Source of the DNA: Methylobacteriaceae bacterium
Lineage (GTDB): Bacteria > Pseudomonadota > Alphaproteobacteria > Rhizobiales > Beijerinckiaceae
Length of the DNA stretch: 57,451 bases
NCBI GenBank assembly: GCA_019233695.1
Contig: JAFAME010000078.1
Span: 1-57,451 of the forward strand
Reading direction: 5' to 3'
How positions within the stretch are numbered: the first letter of the stretch is position 1; the number at the start of each line of letters is the position of its first letter. The position numbers and the translations under genes were made by a program. The notes under the pieces are model-generated. The model was not told the origin of the DNA. It saw nothing but the letters and a program-made list of their open reading frames with translations, and ran no database searches. Below are positions 26,758 through 38,725 of this stretch, in pieces.

Positions 26758-27573
26758 ATGCTCCCCGGCTCGCTTGTGCTGGTCGGCGCCGGCAAGATGG
26801 GCGGTGCGTTGCTCGACGGCTGGCTGCGGCTGGGTCTCGACCCTGGCGGAGTGTCGATCCTGGACCCGGCACCCTCGGAGCACATCATAGCGGGCTGCGC
26901 CACGCGCGGGATGCACCTCAACCCGGCGATCGAGGCCATCAAGGCGCCAACCGTCGTGGTTCTGGCGATCAAGCCGCAGATGCTCAACGAGGCCGCTCCG
27001 ATAATTGCCGCCCTTCTGGGGCCGGCGACGTTGCTCCTCTCGATTCTGGCGGGCAAGACCATCGCCGACCTGCATGCGCGGCTCAGCATGGCGCGAGCCA
27101 TCGTCCGCGCCATGCCGAACACGCCCGTTGCGATCGGGCGCGGCATCACCGGCGCAGTCGCAAACGAGGGCGTCTCGACCTCGCAGCGCGCGGTCGCGGA
27201 TACGCTTCTATCCGCCGTCGGCCGCGTCGAGTGGCTCGCGAGCGAGGCTCTGATCGATCCGCTCACCGCGGTGTCCGGATCGGGACCGGCCTATGTCTTC
27301 CACCTTGCCGAGTGCATGGCGGCGGCCGGCGAGGCCATGGGCCTGCCGCCCGACCTCGCCGCGCGGCTGGCGCGCTCCACTATCGAAGGCGCGGGCGAGC
27401 TCATGTTCCGCTCGCCCGACGTCCCGGTCGCTACCCTCCGGCAAAATGTCACATCGCCGGGTGGCACGACCGCGGCGGCGCTCGACGTTCTGATGTCGGA
27501 ACATGGACTGGGGCGGCTGATGAGAGCCGCGATTGCGGCAGCAACCCGGCGCGCCGCGGAGCTTTCCGGGTGA
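26758..27573 (+). CDS. proC: Pyrroline-5-carboxylate reductase
   Basis: A 271-residue NAD(P)H-dependent enzyme for the last step of proline synthesis. The Rossmann motif LVGAGKMGGALLDGW is near residues 6-20, AMPNTPVAIGRGITG near 118, and the C-terminal signature ending in TSPGGTTAAALDVL is intact. Length is normal. It follows the YbjN gene by 7 nt and is followed by a TetR gene on the same strand. Confidence 0.96.
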   Translation: MLPGSLVLVGAGKMGGALLDGWLRLGLDPGGVSILDPAPSEHIIAGCATRGMHLNPAIEAIKAPTVVVLAIKPQMLNEAAPIIAALLGPATLLLSILAGKTIADLHARLSMARAIVRAMPNTPVAIGRGITGAVANEGVSTSQRAVADTLLSAVGRVEWLASEALIDPLTAVSGSGPAYVFHLAECMAAAGEAMGLPPDLAARLARSTIEGAGELMFRSPDVPVATLRQNVTSPGGTTAAALDVLMSEHGLGRLMRAAIAAATRRAAELSG

Positions 27574-27634
27574 GCCCTTGGCCATCGTGCCGCTGCGCCC
27601 TAAGCTGATGCGACGGATCAGAAGGGAGGCGGCG

Positions 27635-28432
27635 ATGGCCAAAGAACCGACGTCGGGCGAACCCCAGAGAGAACCAAAGCGGCAGGCCGCGGCGCGCACG
27701 CCGGCAACGCCTGCCCCGTCCGACAATCCCCGCGACCGCATCATCGACGCCCTGATGGCGCTCGCCGGCGAGCGTGCTTGGGACGATTTCGGCATCGCCG
27801 ACGTCGCCGAACGGGCGGGCGTTTCGCTTGGGACCTTCCGCGAGCACTTCGTCTCCAAAGGCGCGGTCATTGCCGCCTTCTCCCGCCGGATCGATCGCAT
27901 CGTCCTCGACGGCACGGGTTCCGACCTCATCGACGAGCCGGCCAAAGAGCGCCTGTTCGACGTGCTGATGCGCCGCATCGACGCACTCGAGCCCTATCGC
28001 TACGGCCTCGAAGGCATCAGCGACTGGGCGAGGGGCCATGCCGCGGCCGCGGCGGCGCTCAATCGGGTGGTGGTCAATTCGATGCGCTTCATGCTGGCTG
28101 CCGCCGGCATCGATACCGAAGGAGCCGTCGGCGCCTTGAAAATCCAGGGGCTGGCGCTTGCCTGGGGACGGGTGCTCAATGGCTGGTTCCGCGACCACGA
28201 TACGGGCCTGGCGAGGACGATGGCGACACTCGACCGCGAACTCATCCGCGGCGAGCGGCTCGTCGAGCGTGCCGAGGACCTGCATCGGCTGACATCGCCG
28301 CTTCGGGCGCTGGCGCGGGCAATGCTCGATTCGCGGCGCGGCTTTCGCGAACGCGTCCGCGAAAGGTGGCGCCGCTCGGAGGACGACGAGCTCGACGAGG
28401 AGCCCCGCCGTCGCTCGCGCCGGTCGAGGTGA
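27635..28432 (+). CDS. TetR/AcrR family transcriptional regulator
   Basis: A 265-residue regulator. After a Lys/Pro/Ala-rich N-terminus the HTH lies at about residues 40-75 (FGIADVAERAGVSLGTFREH). The C-terminal ligand domain is followed by a very basic tail (RRRSRRSR). The ATG at 27635 is preceded by a good GGGAGG a few bases upstream, which decides it over the ATG at 27608. Position between proC and csaA is conserved in related bacteria. Target and ligand unknown. Confidence 0.88.
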   Translation: MAKEPTSGEPQREPKRQAAARTPATPAPSDNPRDRIIDALMALAGERAWDDFGIADVAERAGVSLGTFREHFVSKGAVIAAFSRRIDRIVLDGTGSDLIDEPAKERLFDVLMRRIDALEPYRYGLEGISDWARGHAAAAAALNRVVVNSMRFMLAAAGIDTEGAVGALKIQGLALAWGRVLNGWFRDHDTGLARTMATLDRELIRGERLVERAEDLHRLTSPLRALARAMLDSRRGFRERVRERWRRSEDDELDEEPRRRSRRSR

Positions 28433-28483
28433 CCGACCAGAGCCCCCCTCGCCATCTCTGCCCGCCAGTCCTGGACGTTGCCC

Positions 28484-28843
28484 ATGGCAGCCGATGCGGC
28501 TCCTGCCCCGACCATCTCTTTCGACGATTTTCTTGCCGTGGACATTCGCGTCGGCACTATCGTCAGGATCGAAGCCTTTCCCGAGGCGCGCAAGCCGGCC
28601 CTGAAATTGTTCATCGATTTCGGACCGGACATCGGCCAGAAGAAATCCTCGGCACAGGTGACGAAGTACTATCGACCCGACACCCTGCTCGGGCGACAGG
28701 TGGCCGCCGTCGTGAATTTCCCGCCGCGCCAGATCGGTCCGTTCATGTCCGAGGTCCTGACGCTCGGCTTTCCCGCCAGCGAAGGTGACGTGGTTCTGAT
28801 CGGCCCCGAGCGGAAGGTCCCTGACGGCGGCAGAATGTTCTGA
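28484..28843 (+). CDS. csaA: tRNA-binding protein, CsaA family
   Basis: A 119-residue OB-fold protein. ISFDDFLAVDIRVGTI at the N-terminus, the KKSSAQVTKYY block and the C-terminal LIGPERKVPDGGRMF are the diagnostic CsaA segments. CsaA dimers bind tRNA and have been described as export-related chaperones in Bacillus. I use the ATG at 28484; an in-frame TTG lies two codons upstream. Confidence 0.94.
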   Translation: MAADAAPAPTISFDDFLAVDIRVGTIVRIEAFPEARKPALKLFIDFGPDIGQKKSSAQVTKYYRPDTLLGRQVAAVVNFPPRQIGPFMSEVLTLGFPASEGDVVLIGPERKVPDGGRMF

Positions 28844-29029
28844 ACGATGGGCGCAATGGGCGCTGGACATCCGCCAAGTTCCGCTGGACTTCGCACCAGC
28901 GAAGCGTAGTCTCGCAGTGCAGCAAGCTGGACGCGGCGCGGCGGCAGATCATTCCTGTTCGTCATTGGCGCCGGCCGCGGGTCCGCCACGGGCGCCACCT
29001 CAGGTGGGCCGCAAGAAGGGGGGTCTTGC

Positions 29030-29755
29030 ATGAACGTCGTTCCGCAACGGCCGGACTATCCCTTTGCAGTCGGACGGCTGTTCCACCCCGATGGATCTCT
29101 GCGTCGGTTCGGCGGCAACGCCGTGCTCTATCCGATCACCAGCGGCAATCCTGGCTTTGCGGCCATCGGATCGATCCAGGGAGCCTTGCAGCAGGAAATC
29201 TTCGCGGATCGATTTGCCTTCCCGCCTGCTGCCAGCCTCCATATGACCGTCTTCGAAGGGCTCGGCGATGAACCACACGACCGGGCTTGGTGGCCAGCCG
29301 ATATGGCGGGCAAGAGCCTGCGCGAAGCAACCGCAGCCTTGGCGGAGAGACTCAAGGGCATCGAGGCGCCCTCGAGTGTCCGGATGCGGCCGAAGGACTT
29401 GAGCCTCGATGACGAGAAGGGCAGCGTCATCACGCTCGAGCCTGGGGATTCGCACGAAGAACGGCGATTGCGGACCTTTCGCGACCGGCTGTCCGAGCTC
29501 TTTGGAATGCACCGCCCCCGGCATCGCAACGAGGTCTTTCAGGTGAGCCTCTCCTATCTGGTGAGCTGGCCCGATGCAGCTGAGGACAAGGCGATCGAAA
29601 AGGCGCACTCGGCCCTCACCGCGCATATCGGCCGGGCCCTCTCCATGGTCGAGTTCGGCCCGGCGGAATTCTGCATCTATCAGGATGCCTTCCATTTCGA
29701 GCGGGTGCTCGAACTCGGCTCGGGCGCGGCGCACGCCGGCCCGGGTCACGCATGA
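29030..29755 (+). CDS. DUF1868 domain-containing protein (2H/LigT-like fold)
   Basis: A 241-residue protein. The DUF1868 start GGNAVLYPITSGNPGF is clear, and the SLHMTVFEGL segment supplies one H-x-T motif of the 2H phosphoesterase fold. A second H-x-T/S is less clear: the C-terminal QDAFHFERVL supplies a His but not the motif. RNA ligase or cyclic phosphodiesterase activity is therefore only a possibility. It is convergent with the DapB-like gene with a 93-nt gap; I see no clear terminator there. Confidence 0.85.
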   Translation: MNVVPQRPDYPFAVGRLFHPDGSLRRFGGNAVLYPITSGNPGFAAIGSIQGALQQEIFADRFAFPPAASLHMTVFEGLGDEPHDRAWWPADMAGKSLREATAALAERLKGIEAPSSVRMRPKDLSLDDEKGSVITLEPGDSHEERRLRTFRDRLSELFGMHRPRHRNEVFQVSLSYLVSWPDAAEDKAIEKAHSALTAHIGRALSMVEFGPAEFCIYQDAFHFERVLELGSGAAHAGPGHA

Positions 29756-29848
29756 GCTTGGCTTGCTCCCACAATCTTGAGCCGGATGCTCAGGGACCTG
29801 GTGGAGGGCTCTTTTGCATATCCCGACCGACGCAACTTCGCTCAACCC

Positions 29849-30655
29849 TCATTCCATGAAGCGGTCGAGGCCGCGCGCAAGCCCGATGAGCCCGCCGACC
29901 TTCCGCGCCGCCAGCAGGGTTCCGGCGACGTAGGGCGCGGCTGAAGAGCCGGCATCGTGGCGGACGACAAGCCGCTCGTCCGGCAGGGCGAATACCGCCT
30001 CGCAGGAAAGCACGAATGAAGGCAGTCGGAGCGAGTGCACCTGCACCGGGTTGCCCGAGCCGATCGCAGCGCCGCGCGTCGCCGGCGGACCTGAGAGTTC
30101 GGCGACCGGCCTCGATGTCGCCTTGCCTCGCACTTTGGCCAGCATCTCGCCGAGCTCGCGGGCGGTGCCTGAGGGCGTGTCCGGCTTGCCCGCCGAGGCA
30201 TAGTCGATGATCTCGACGTCCGGCACATATTTCGCAGCCTCAATGGCGAAACGCCGCAGCAAGCTCGCCGTGATGGAAAAATTCCCGGCCGCCACCACGC
30301 CCCTTTCCGCCTGTCGCGCAGCCGCATCGATTTCCTCATAATCTTCCGCTGTCAGACCGGACGTGCCGATGACGACGTGCCGCCCGGCCGCGAGCGCTGC
30401 GAGCGCGTGGTCCTTGACGGCGCCCGGCGCCGTATAGTCGATCACCACGTCGCTCGGCGCCTGCAGCGCTTCTTCGAGCGCCGCTTTGATGGCGATGCCG
30501 AGGCGACGCATGCCGACGCTCTCGCCTGCATCGCGACCTGCCGCAGAGCGTGCGACGGCACCCGCAAGGACGAGATCATCGGCGTTGTCGATCGCGGCAA
30601 CGAGCGCGCGCCCGACCCAGCCGGTTGCCCCGGCAAGCGTGATGCGAATGGCCAT
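29849..30655 (-). CDS. 4-hydroxy-tetrahydrodipicolinate reductase homologue, catalytic His lost
   Basis: A 268-residue protein of DapB fold. The N-terminal nucleotide motif GATGWVGRALV (9-19), VVIDYTAPGAV (70-80), VVIGTSGLT and the NFSITASLLRRFA segment (125-137) match DapB. In E. coli DapB the active site reads HHRHKVDAPSGTA. Here residues 152-165 read YASAGKPDTPSGTA: the Lys, Asp and PSGT are kept but the proton-donor His and its two neighbouring His residues are replaced. The C-terminal IRHDAGSSAAPYV-like segment is shared by a divergent DapB-like group. It may reduce another substrate, so I do not assign dapB. A GGAGAA ribosome site precedes the ATG. Confidence 0.85.
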   Translation of the reverse strand: MAIRITLAGATGWVGRALVAAIDNADDLVLAGAVARSAAGRDAGESVGMRRLGIAIKAALEEALQAPSDVVIDYTAPGAVKDHALAALAAGRHVVIGTSGLTAEDYEEIDAAARQAERGVVAAGNFSITASLLRRFAIEAAKYVPDVEIIDYASAGKPDTPSGTARELGEMLAKVRGKATSRPVAELSGPPATRGAAIGSGNPVQVHSLRLPSFVLSCEAVFALPDERLVVRHDAGSSAAPYVAGTLLAARKVGGLIGLARGLDRFME

Positions 30656-30762
30656 GACGTTCTCCGAGCTTGCATCCGGACCTGTGGTCGAAGGAGGCCC
30701 GCGTCGTCAACCGGCCTCAACGCTTAAACCCAAGTTAACGAATTGAATGCATTTGTGCGCAA

Positions 30763-31734
30763 ATGGCGCGTAGCGTTTCGCCATTTGTCGCATTGGCAGC
30801 GGCGCTGCTGATCTTTTCCGGCTGCGGCTTTCGCGAGCGCGCCGAGCGGCCGGCCTGGCGCGCCGAGGCCGAAAACGCCTGCCTCGCCGAAAAGCTCGTC
30901 ACCGTCTCGGATTTCATCCAGCCGGCATCGGAGATCGACGGCCCCGGCATCTGTGGGCTTGTCCACCCGTTTCGCGTCACGGCGCTCGCCGGTGGCACCG
31001 TCGCGCTCAATGCACCGCAAACCCTCAGCTGCCCGATGATTCCGGCGCTCGACCGCTGGATCGCCGAAGTCGTCCAGCCGGCGTCGCAGGCGAGCTTCGG
31101 CCAGCCGGTCGTCGGCATCCGGACCTTCGGCTCCTACAGCTGCCGGCGGGCCAACAACGACCCCTTTGCCGCCTATTCCGAGCACGCCTTCGCCAATGCC
31201 ATCGATCTTGCTGCCTTTCGCCTCGCCGATGGACGGGAGATCAGCGTCCTGCGCGGCTGGCGCGGCGACCCCGTGGAGCAGTCATTCCTGCGAACCCTCG
31301 ACGCGGGTGCCTGCGGTATCTTCAATACCGTGCTCGGGCCGGGCTATCCGCTCCACGACAATCATTTCCACGTCGACCTCGCCATGCATGGCAATACGTC
31401 GCGGGGCCTGCGCCGCATCTGCCGACCGGCGCCGCAGACACCGCTCCCCGAAGGGCCAAGGCGCGACAACCTGCCCGAGCCGCCGACAATCGAAGAAGAC
31501 CTCGACATCGCCCAGGCCGGATCGAGCGACGTCGGCGGCTCCATCGGGCGCGGGCCGAGCGCCGGGGCGCCGCTGGCATTGGACGGCTATCAGGCGAGCG
31601 TTGGGCCCGTTCCGCCCTCTCCGATGGCGAGCCCGCCGCCCCGGTTCGTGCCCGCGGCTGGTCAAAATCAGCTACCCCCCGAAGGCGCACCCTCGGGCTG
31701 GGATCTTGGCGCTGGAAACAAGTCCGGCGATTGA
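30763..31734 (+). CDS. Extensin family lipoprotein
   Basis: A 323-residue envelope protein. The signal peptide ends in the lipobox LIFSGC with Cys21, so it should be lipid-modified by the Lgt encoded in this window. The extensin-like C domain covers about residues 45-225, with FGSYSCRRANNDP, SEHAFANAIDLAAF and HDNHFHVDLAMHG, a His/Asp arrangement like that of zinc D-Ala-D-Ala peptidases. A Pro/Gly-rich tail follows. Probably acts on peptidoglycan in the periplasm; substrate unproven. It is divergent from the DapB-like gene with a 107-nt AT-richer promoter gap. Confidence 0.9.
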   Translation: MARSVSPFVALAAALLIFSGCGFRERAERPAWRAEAENACLAEKLVTVSDFIQPASEIDGPGICGLVHPFRVTALAGGTVALNAPQTLSCPMIPALDRWIAEVVQPASQASFGQPVVGIRTFGSYSCRRANNDPFAAYSEHAFANAIDLAAFRLADGREISVLRGWRGDPVEQSFLRTLDAGACGIFNTVLGPGYPLHDNHFHVDLAMHGNTSRGLRRICRPAPQTPLPEGPRRDNLPEPPTIEEDLDIAQAGSSDVGGSIGRGPSAGAPLALDGYQASVGPVPPSPMASPPPRFVPAAGQNQLPPEGAPSGWDLGAGNKSGD

Positions 31735-31770
31735 GGCCGGGTTGCCGAGCGGCCAAGCGGCTTGCGCGGG

Positions 31771-33009
31771 CTAGCCGTGCGCGAATTGACCTGCCGAGCG
31801 CAGCGCCGACTGGTCGAGAATGCCCGGGAAGTCCCACGCACCCTCCGGCCTGTTGGTCACGTAGGGGTCCGTGCCGAGGAAGATCGCGTCGGGCGCAGCC
31901 GTTAGGTCGAGCCGCATCTCGACATAGGAATGATCCGAGAACATGAATTTCGGGCGGTCCGGGAGCGGCTTGAAGCCGAAATGGCTCCAGAATCCGACGA
32001 GCCGCTCGGCCGCGTGGCCATAGAGCGTCGTATAGCCTTTGCGGCGGCACAGCTCGATCGACTGTCGAATGAGGCGGACGGCGATCCGCGTCTTGCGGAA
32101 CTCCTTGCGGACCGCCATGCGCTCGATCTTGGCGAAATCGCCGAAATAGCGAACCCGCATGCAGGCGGCGGGCTCGTCCCCGACGTGGCCGAGAATGTGC
32201 GTTGCGGTAAAGTCGTTGCCGTCGAACTCTTCGGCGTAGGGACAGGCCTGCTCGGCCATGTAGACGGCGGCGCGAATCGCCACGACCCGTATGAGGTCAT
32301 CAAACGTGCGAGCGACCGAGACGCTGATGGCGTTGTCGGCGCGTGTCGAGGCATCGTTGAGAATCGATCCGTGCCCCTGACGCTCGCGGTCGGGCGACGA
32401 CATGGGGCCGCGCGGCAGGGCATGCAGATTGTCGGTGCGCCTGTCCGGCGTCACCAATTCGAAGCCCAGACCCTTGGTCAGGCGCTCGCCCGCCGGCGTG
32501 ACCGGCCGGCCATAGAGATCGAGCCCGGCGAAAGGCGGCTCATTCAGACGCTCGAACAGGGCAAACAGGGCGCCGCTCGTCGGGCCGGGAGCCAGAACCG
32601 ACCAGACGTAGATGGCAGCCGGCGTCTCCCCAGGCCCGGCGAGCGCATCGGCCGGCGGATTGCCGTACTCAAGCGTTCCGGACAGGAGCAGGCGCTGCCC
32701 GATCTCCGACAAGAGGAGGAATGTGACGAGCCCATCGGGCGTCGCGTGGGCGACATCGGCTTGCCGCCGTGACAGGCCCCAGAACGCCCGTTGATCGTGT
32801 TCGTAAACGCGCCGGACCGAAGCGACCGTGGCCGATATGGGAACGTGGCGGGCCGTCGCCGCCACCAGGGGCGCAATGTGTTCGGGCCGAATCGGATGGG
32901 CAATGAATTTGTCCGCCATCGGATGTCGCGGGAGCGCCGCATGCGCGGCCTCGGTACCCTGTGCCCGAAGGAGAATACGGCGGTGCAACACCTTTTCCTG
33001 CTTGGTCAT
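31771..33009 (-). CDS. Two-domain GNAT family acyltransferase
   Basis: About 412 residues with two GNAT-like modules. The N-terminal one (about 30-200) retains AIYVWSVLAPGPTSGALFAL and LTKGLGFELV but no clear acetyl-CoA loop. The C-terminal one (about 215-390) has IERMAVRKEFRKTRIAVRLI, where the R-x-x-G-x-A loop is degenerate, then LYGHAAERLVGFWSHFGF. The C-terminal part resembles acyl-homoserine-lactone-synthase-like or exosortase-associated GNATs. Start is uncertain: 33009 (MTKQEKVL) is used, 33069 is possible. It is convergent with the extensin gene (36-nt gap). Function unknown. Confidence 0.75.
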   Translation of the reverse strand: MTKQEKVLHRRILLRAQGTEAAHAALPRHPMADKFIAHPIRPEHIAPLVAATARHVPISATVASVRRVYEHDQRAFWGLSRRQADVAHATPDGLVTFLLLSEIGQRLLLSGTLEYGNPPADALAGPGETPAAIYVWSVLAPGPTSGALFALFERLNEPPFAGLDLYGRPVTPAGERLTKGLGFELVTPDRRTDNLHALPRGPMSSPDRERQGHGSILNDASTRADNAISVSVARTFDDLIRVVAIRAAVYMAEQACPYAEEFDGNDFTATHILGHVGDEPAACMRVRYFGDFAKIERMAVRKEFRKTRIAVRLIRQSIELCRRKGYTTLYGHAAERLVGFWSHFGFKPLPDRPKFMFSDHSYVEMRLDLTAAPDAIFLGTDPYVTNRPEGAWDFPGILDQSALRSAGQFAHG

Positions 33010-33384
33010 GAGCAACTCGATTAGTAAAGCTCCTCTGCCGCGATGAGCGCCAGAATATGCAATCATCAAGGTTAACGATTGCTACATGCGGCGAGCGCCA
33101 TCGCAACCAAAGATTGCATTTAGATATGATTTTATCGATGACGGAAACAATGGCTGCCGGGGTGCCGCCAGCATCGCAGACCGTAATCGAGGCGCCTCAT
33201 TTATCCACGCATCGAGGAGCGTGGGCACCCCTGCCTATCGCTGCAGAAAATCGCCTCCCTGTCCAGTGATCCGCGTCACCCCCTCACGGCCGACCCGCTA
33301 CCCCTTGCCGCAGGCCGCAGATCGCCTTCGCAAGGGGGTTCCCAACCGATCGATTCTCGTCTAATCAGACGCGCCCGCGCGGAG
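33010..33384. other. Intergenic region between GNAT gene and carB leader
   Basis: AT-richer DNA around 33050-33150 probably holds promoters for the minus-strand GNAT gene and perhaps for the carB transcript. No ORF with protein-like character, tRNA or repeat was found. Confidence 0.4.
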
Positions 33385-33477
33385 AGGCGGTGACCGCCTG
33401 AACGCGACCGGCCTCCCCGACGGGTCTCAGCAAGGACGCGCTTGTGGCTTCGCAGTCGCCGCTGCGCGGCCTTTTTT
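33385..33477 (+). promoter_or_regulatory. carB 5' leader with hairpins and an intrinsic-terminator-like element
   Basis: A hairpin with arms AGGCGG (33385-33390) and CCGCCT (33394-33399) is followed by GCCGC (33458-33462), a 3-nt loop, GCGGC (33466-33470) and then C plus six T residues (33472-33477). The second element has the form of a short rho-independent terminator and ends 50 nt before the carB ATG on the same strand. No gene precedes it closely on this strand, so it may attenuate carB transcription. No leader peptide or known riboswitch could be recognised. Confidence 0.45.
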
Positions 33478-33527
33478 CGTGTTCGTGGACGAGACTCTGC
33501 CGTCCGGCGCGGACGCTCGGAGACGCC

Positions 33528-36851
<3,324 letters not shown>

Positions 36852-36923
36852 AGCCAATCAAGGCGCCCGGGCCGGCTGCGGTTGTCCGCGAGCTGGCCGC
36901 AGGCAGTTGACGAGGAGTACCGG

Positions 36924-36987
36924 CACCGGGATGTGGGAAACGTCCCGGTGGGTTCATTTGTCGGGTTCGGGCGCCTTGGGGGGCGCC
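36924..36987 (+). promoter_or_regulatory. Two hairpins in the carB-greA gap
   Basis: CACCGGGA (36924-36931) pairs perfectly with TCCCGGTG (36943-36950) over an 11-nt loop, and GGCGCC at 36970-36975 can pair with GGCGCC at 36982-36987. No clear T-run follows either. They could terminate carB weakly, protect mRNA ends or form a greA leader structure. Confidence 0.4.
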
Positions 36988-37009
36988 GATTGAGAAAAGA
37001 GCACCAACT

Positions 37010-37483
37010 ATGGACAAGATCCCCATGACCGCCGCTGGTTATGCCGCGCTGGAGGCCGAGCTGAAGTTCCGCCAGCAGGAGGAACGCCCGCGCATCATTC
37101 AGGCCATCGCCGAGGCGCGCACGCACGGCGACCTGTCGGAGAATGCCGAATATCACGCGGCCAAGGAGGCCCAGTCGATCAACGAAAGCCGCGTGGCCGA
37201 GCTCGAGGACAAGCTGTCGCGGGCCGAGGTGATCGACATATCGAAACTCTCCGGCAATTCGGTGAAGTTCGGCGCCACCGTGACCATCGTCGATGAGGAC
37301 ACCGACGAAAAGAAGGTCTATCAGATCGTCGGCGAAAACGAAGCCAATGTGAAGCAGGGCAAAGTCTCGATCACGTCGCCCACCGCCCGCGCCCTGATCG
37401 GCAAGAAGGCAGGCGACACCGTCGAGGTCAATACGCCCGGTGGCGGTAAAAGCTACGAGATCCTGAAGGTCGCCTATATTTGA
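37010..37483 (+). CDS. greA: Transcription elongation factor GreA
   Basis: A 157-residue factor that rescues backtracked RNA polymerase by stimulating transcript cleavage. The N-terminal coiled coil carries the tip with the conserved acidic pair in [18 protein letters not shown]. The C-terminal FKBP-like domain ends [18 protein letters not shown]. Length is standard. It follows carB, as in many Hyphomicrobiales. Confidence 0.97.
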   Translation: MDKIPMTAAGYAALEAELKFRQQEERPRIIQAIAEARTHGDLSENAEYHAAKEAQSINESRVAELEDKLSRAEVIDISKLSGNSVKFGATVTIVDEDTDEKKVYQIVGENEANVKQGKVSITSPTARALIGKKAGDTVEVNTPGGGKSYEILKVAYI

Positions 37484-37550
37484 GGCAGAGCGAATTGGCA
37501 CGAGAGACTGACGCCGGCACCACCGGGCCGCTCACCCGGCGGGATGCTTT

Positions 37551-37574
37551 GGGCGGCCTGGTCCAGGGCCGCCC
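37551..37574. terminator. Strong GC hairpin downstream of greA
   Basis: GGGCGGCC and GGCCGCCC form perfect 8-bp arms around an 8-nt centre that can itself pair partly. There is no T-run, so it is a possible factor-dependent or bidirectional stop or an mRNA-stabilising stem rather than a classic intrinsic terminator. Confidence 0.35.
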
Positions 37575-37637
37575 GCGGTCGGCCCGTCTGACCAGTGGCT
37601 CCAAAGGGCCACGGACAAGTGGCCGGCGGCGGTTGGC

Positions 37638-38678
37638 GTGGACATAGCGGTAGGGGGCTTTCCCGCGCCGGCACCATGGCGGGAGCGGGAGGCATATCTG
37701 CCGCCTTCCACGACGACCTGGGTCGTTACCGACGGAAAGATCGGTGACGAGGTGCATTGCTTCGGCGTTGCGCAAGCACTGGGAGCTGCCGCGGAGCGGC
37801 GTCTGATTGCGCCGCGGCTGCCGTGGGCAGCCGTCGCGCCTTTCGGACCGATCGATCCTCGCGAACGGGCGGATGAACCGGGAAGCCCGGTCGCCCCGCC
37901 GTTCCCCGATATCCTGATCGCCTCGGGTCGGCGCACCGTGCCTTATCTCAGGCATGTGAAGCGCGCGTCGGGACGCCGGACGTTCACCGTGTTCTTGAAG
38001 GATCCGCGCACCGGTCCGCGCACCGCCGATGCGATCTGGGTTCCCGAGCACGATCCGCTGCGCGGCGCAAACGTCGTCGTCACTCTCACGTCGCCGCATT
38101 CCCTGACGCCGGACGTGATCGCCAGGGCGCGCGCCGAGCCGGACCGCCGCATTGCCTGGGTCAATCGCCCGCGGCTCGGCATTGTCCTTGGCGGCCCCAG
38201 CGGTCACCACCGCTTCAAGCGGCACGACGCGCGCCGGCTCGGCGCCATTGCGCTCGAGTGTGCCCGCCAGGGTTTCGGCGTGATGGTGACGCCGTCGCGG
38301 CGAACGCCAGCAGCGTTCCTTGAAGCGGTGAGGGCGCCGCTTGCCGACGCAGGTCTTTTAGGAAACTGCGCCTACGTCTGGGATGGCGCGGGGGAGAACG
38401 CCTATCTGCCGATCCTCGCCAACGCAGATCGCATCCTCGTGACCGGCGACAGCGTCAACATGCTCGGCGAGGCAACCGCGACAGGCGCTCCCGTCTACGT
38501 CTTCGTGCCCTCCGGCATGGCCTATCACAAGATGGTGGCCTTCATCGACCGGCTCGCCGAACGGGGCGCCGTCAGGCGCTACGCGGGGAGCCTCGATCCG
38601 TTCACCTATGAGCCGATCGATGCAACGCCGGAGATCGCCCGCCTGGTGGCGGCGCGATATCTCGCCTTCCGGGGGTAG
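37638..38678 (+). CDS. Mitochondrial fission ELM1 family protein
   Basis: A 346-residue protein of the ELM1/DUF1022 family. TTTWVVTDGKIGDEVHCFGVA is the N-terminal signature, LGGPSGHHRF and LVTGDSVNMLGEATATGAPV the C-terminal sugar-nucleotide-transferase-like motifs. The family has a GT-B-like fold; plant ELM1 recruits a dynamin, whereas bacterial members are unexplained and may be glycosyltransferases. It lies downstream of greA on the same strand. Confidence 0.92.
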   Translation: MDIAVGGFPAPAPWREREAYLPPSTTTWVVTDGKIGDEVHCFGVAQALGAAAERRLIAPRLPWAAVAPFGPIDPRERADEPGSPVAPPFPDILIASGRRTVPYLRHVKRASGRRTFTVFLKDPRTGPRTADAIWVPEHDPLRGANVVVTLTSPHSLTPDVIARARAEPDRRIAWVNRPRLGIVLGGPSGHHRFKRHDARRLGAIALECARQGFGVMVTPSRRTPAAFLEAVRAPLADAGLLGNCAYVWDGAGENAYLPILANADRILVTGDSVNMLGEATATGAPVYVFVPSGMAYHKMVAFIDRLAERGAVRRYAGSLDPFTYEPIDATPEIARLVAARYLAFRG

Positions 38679-38725
38679 ATCCGGGAGGGCGCCGCGCGCA
38701 GGTCCGGCGTTGCTGGTGCAGCCGG

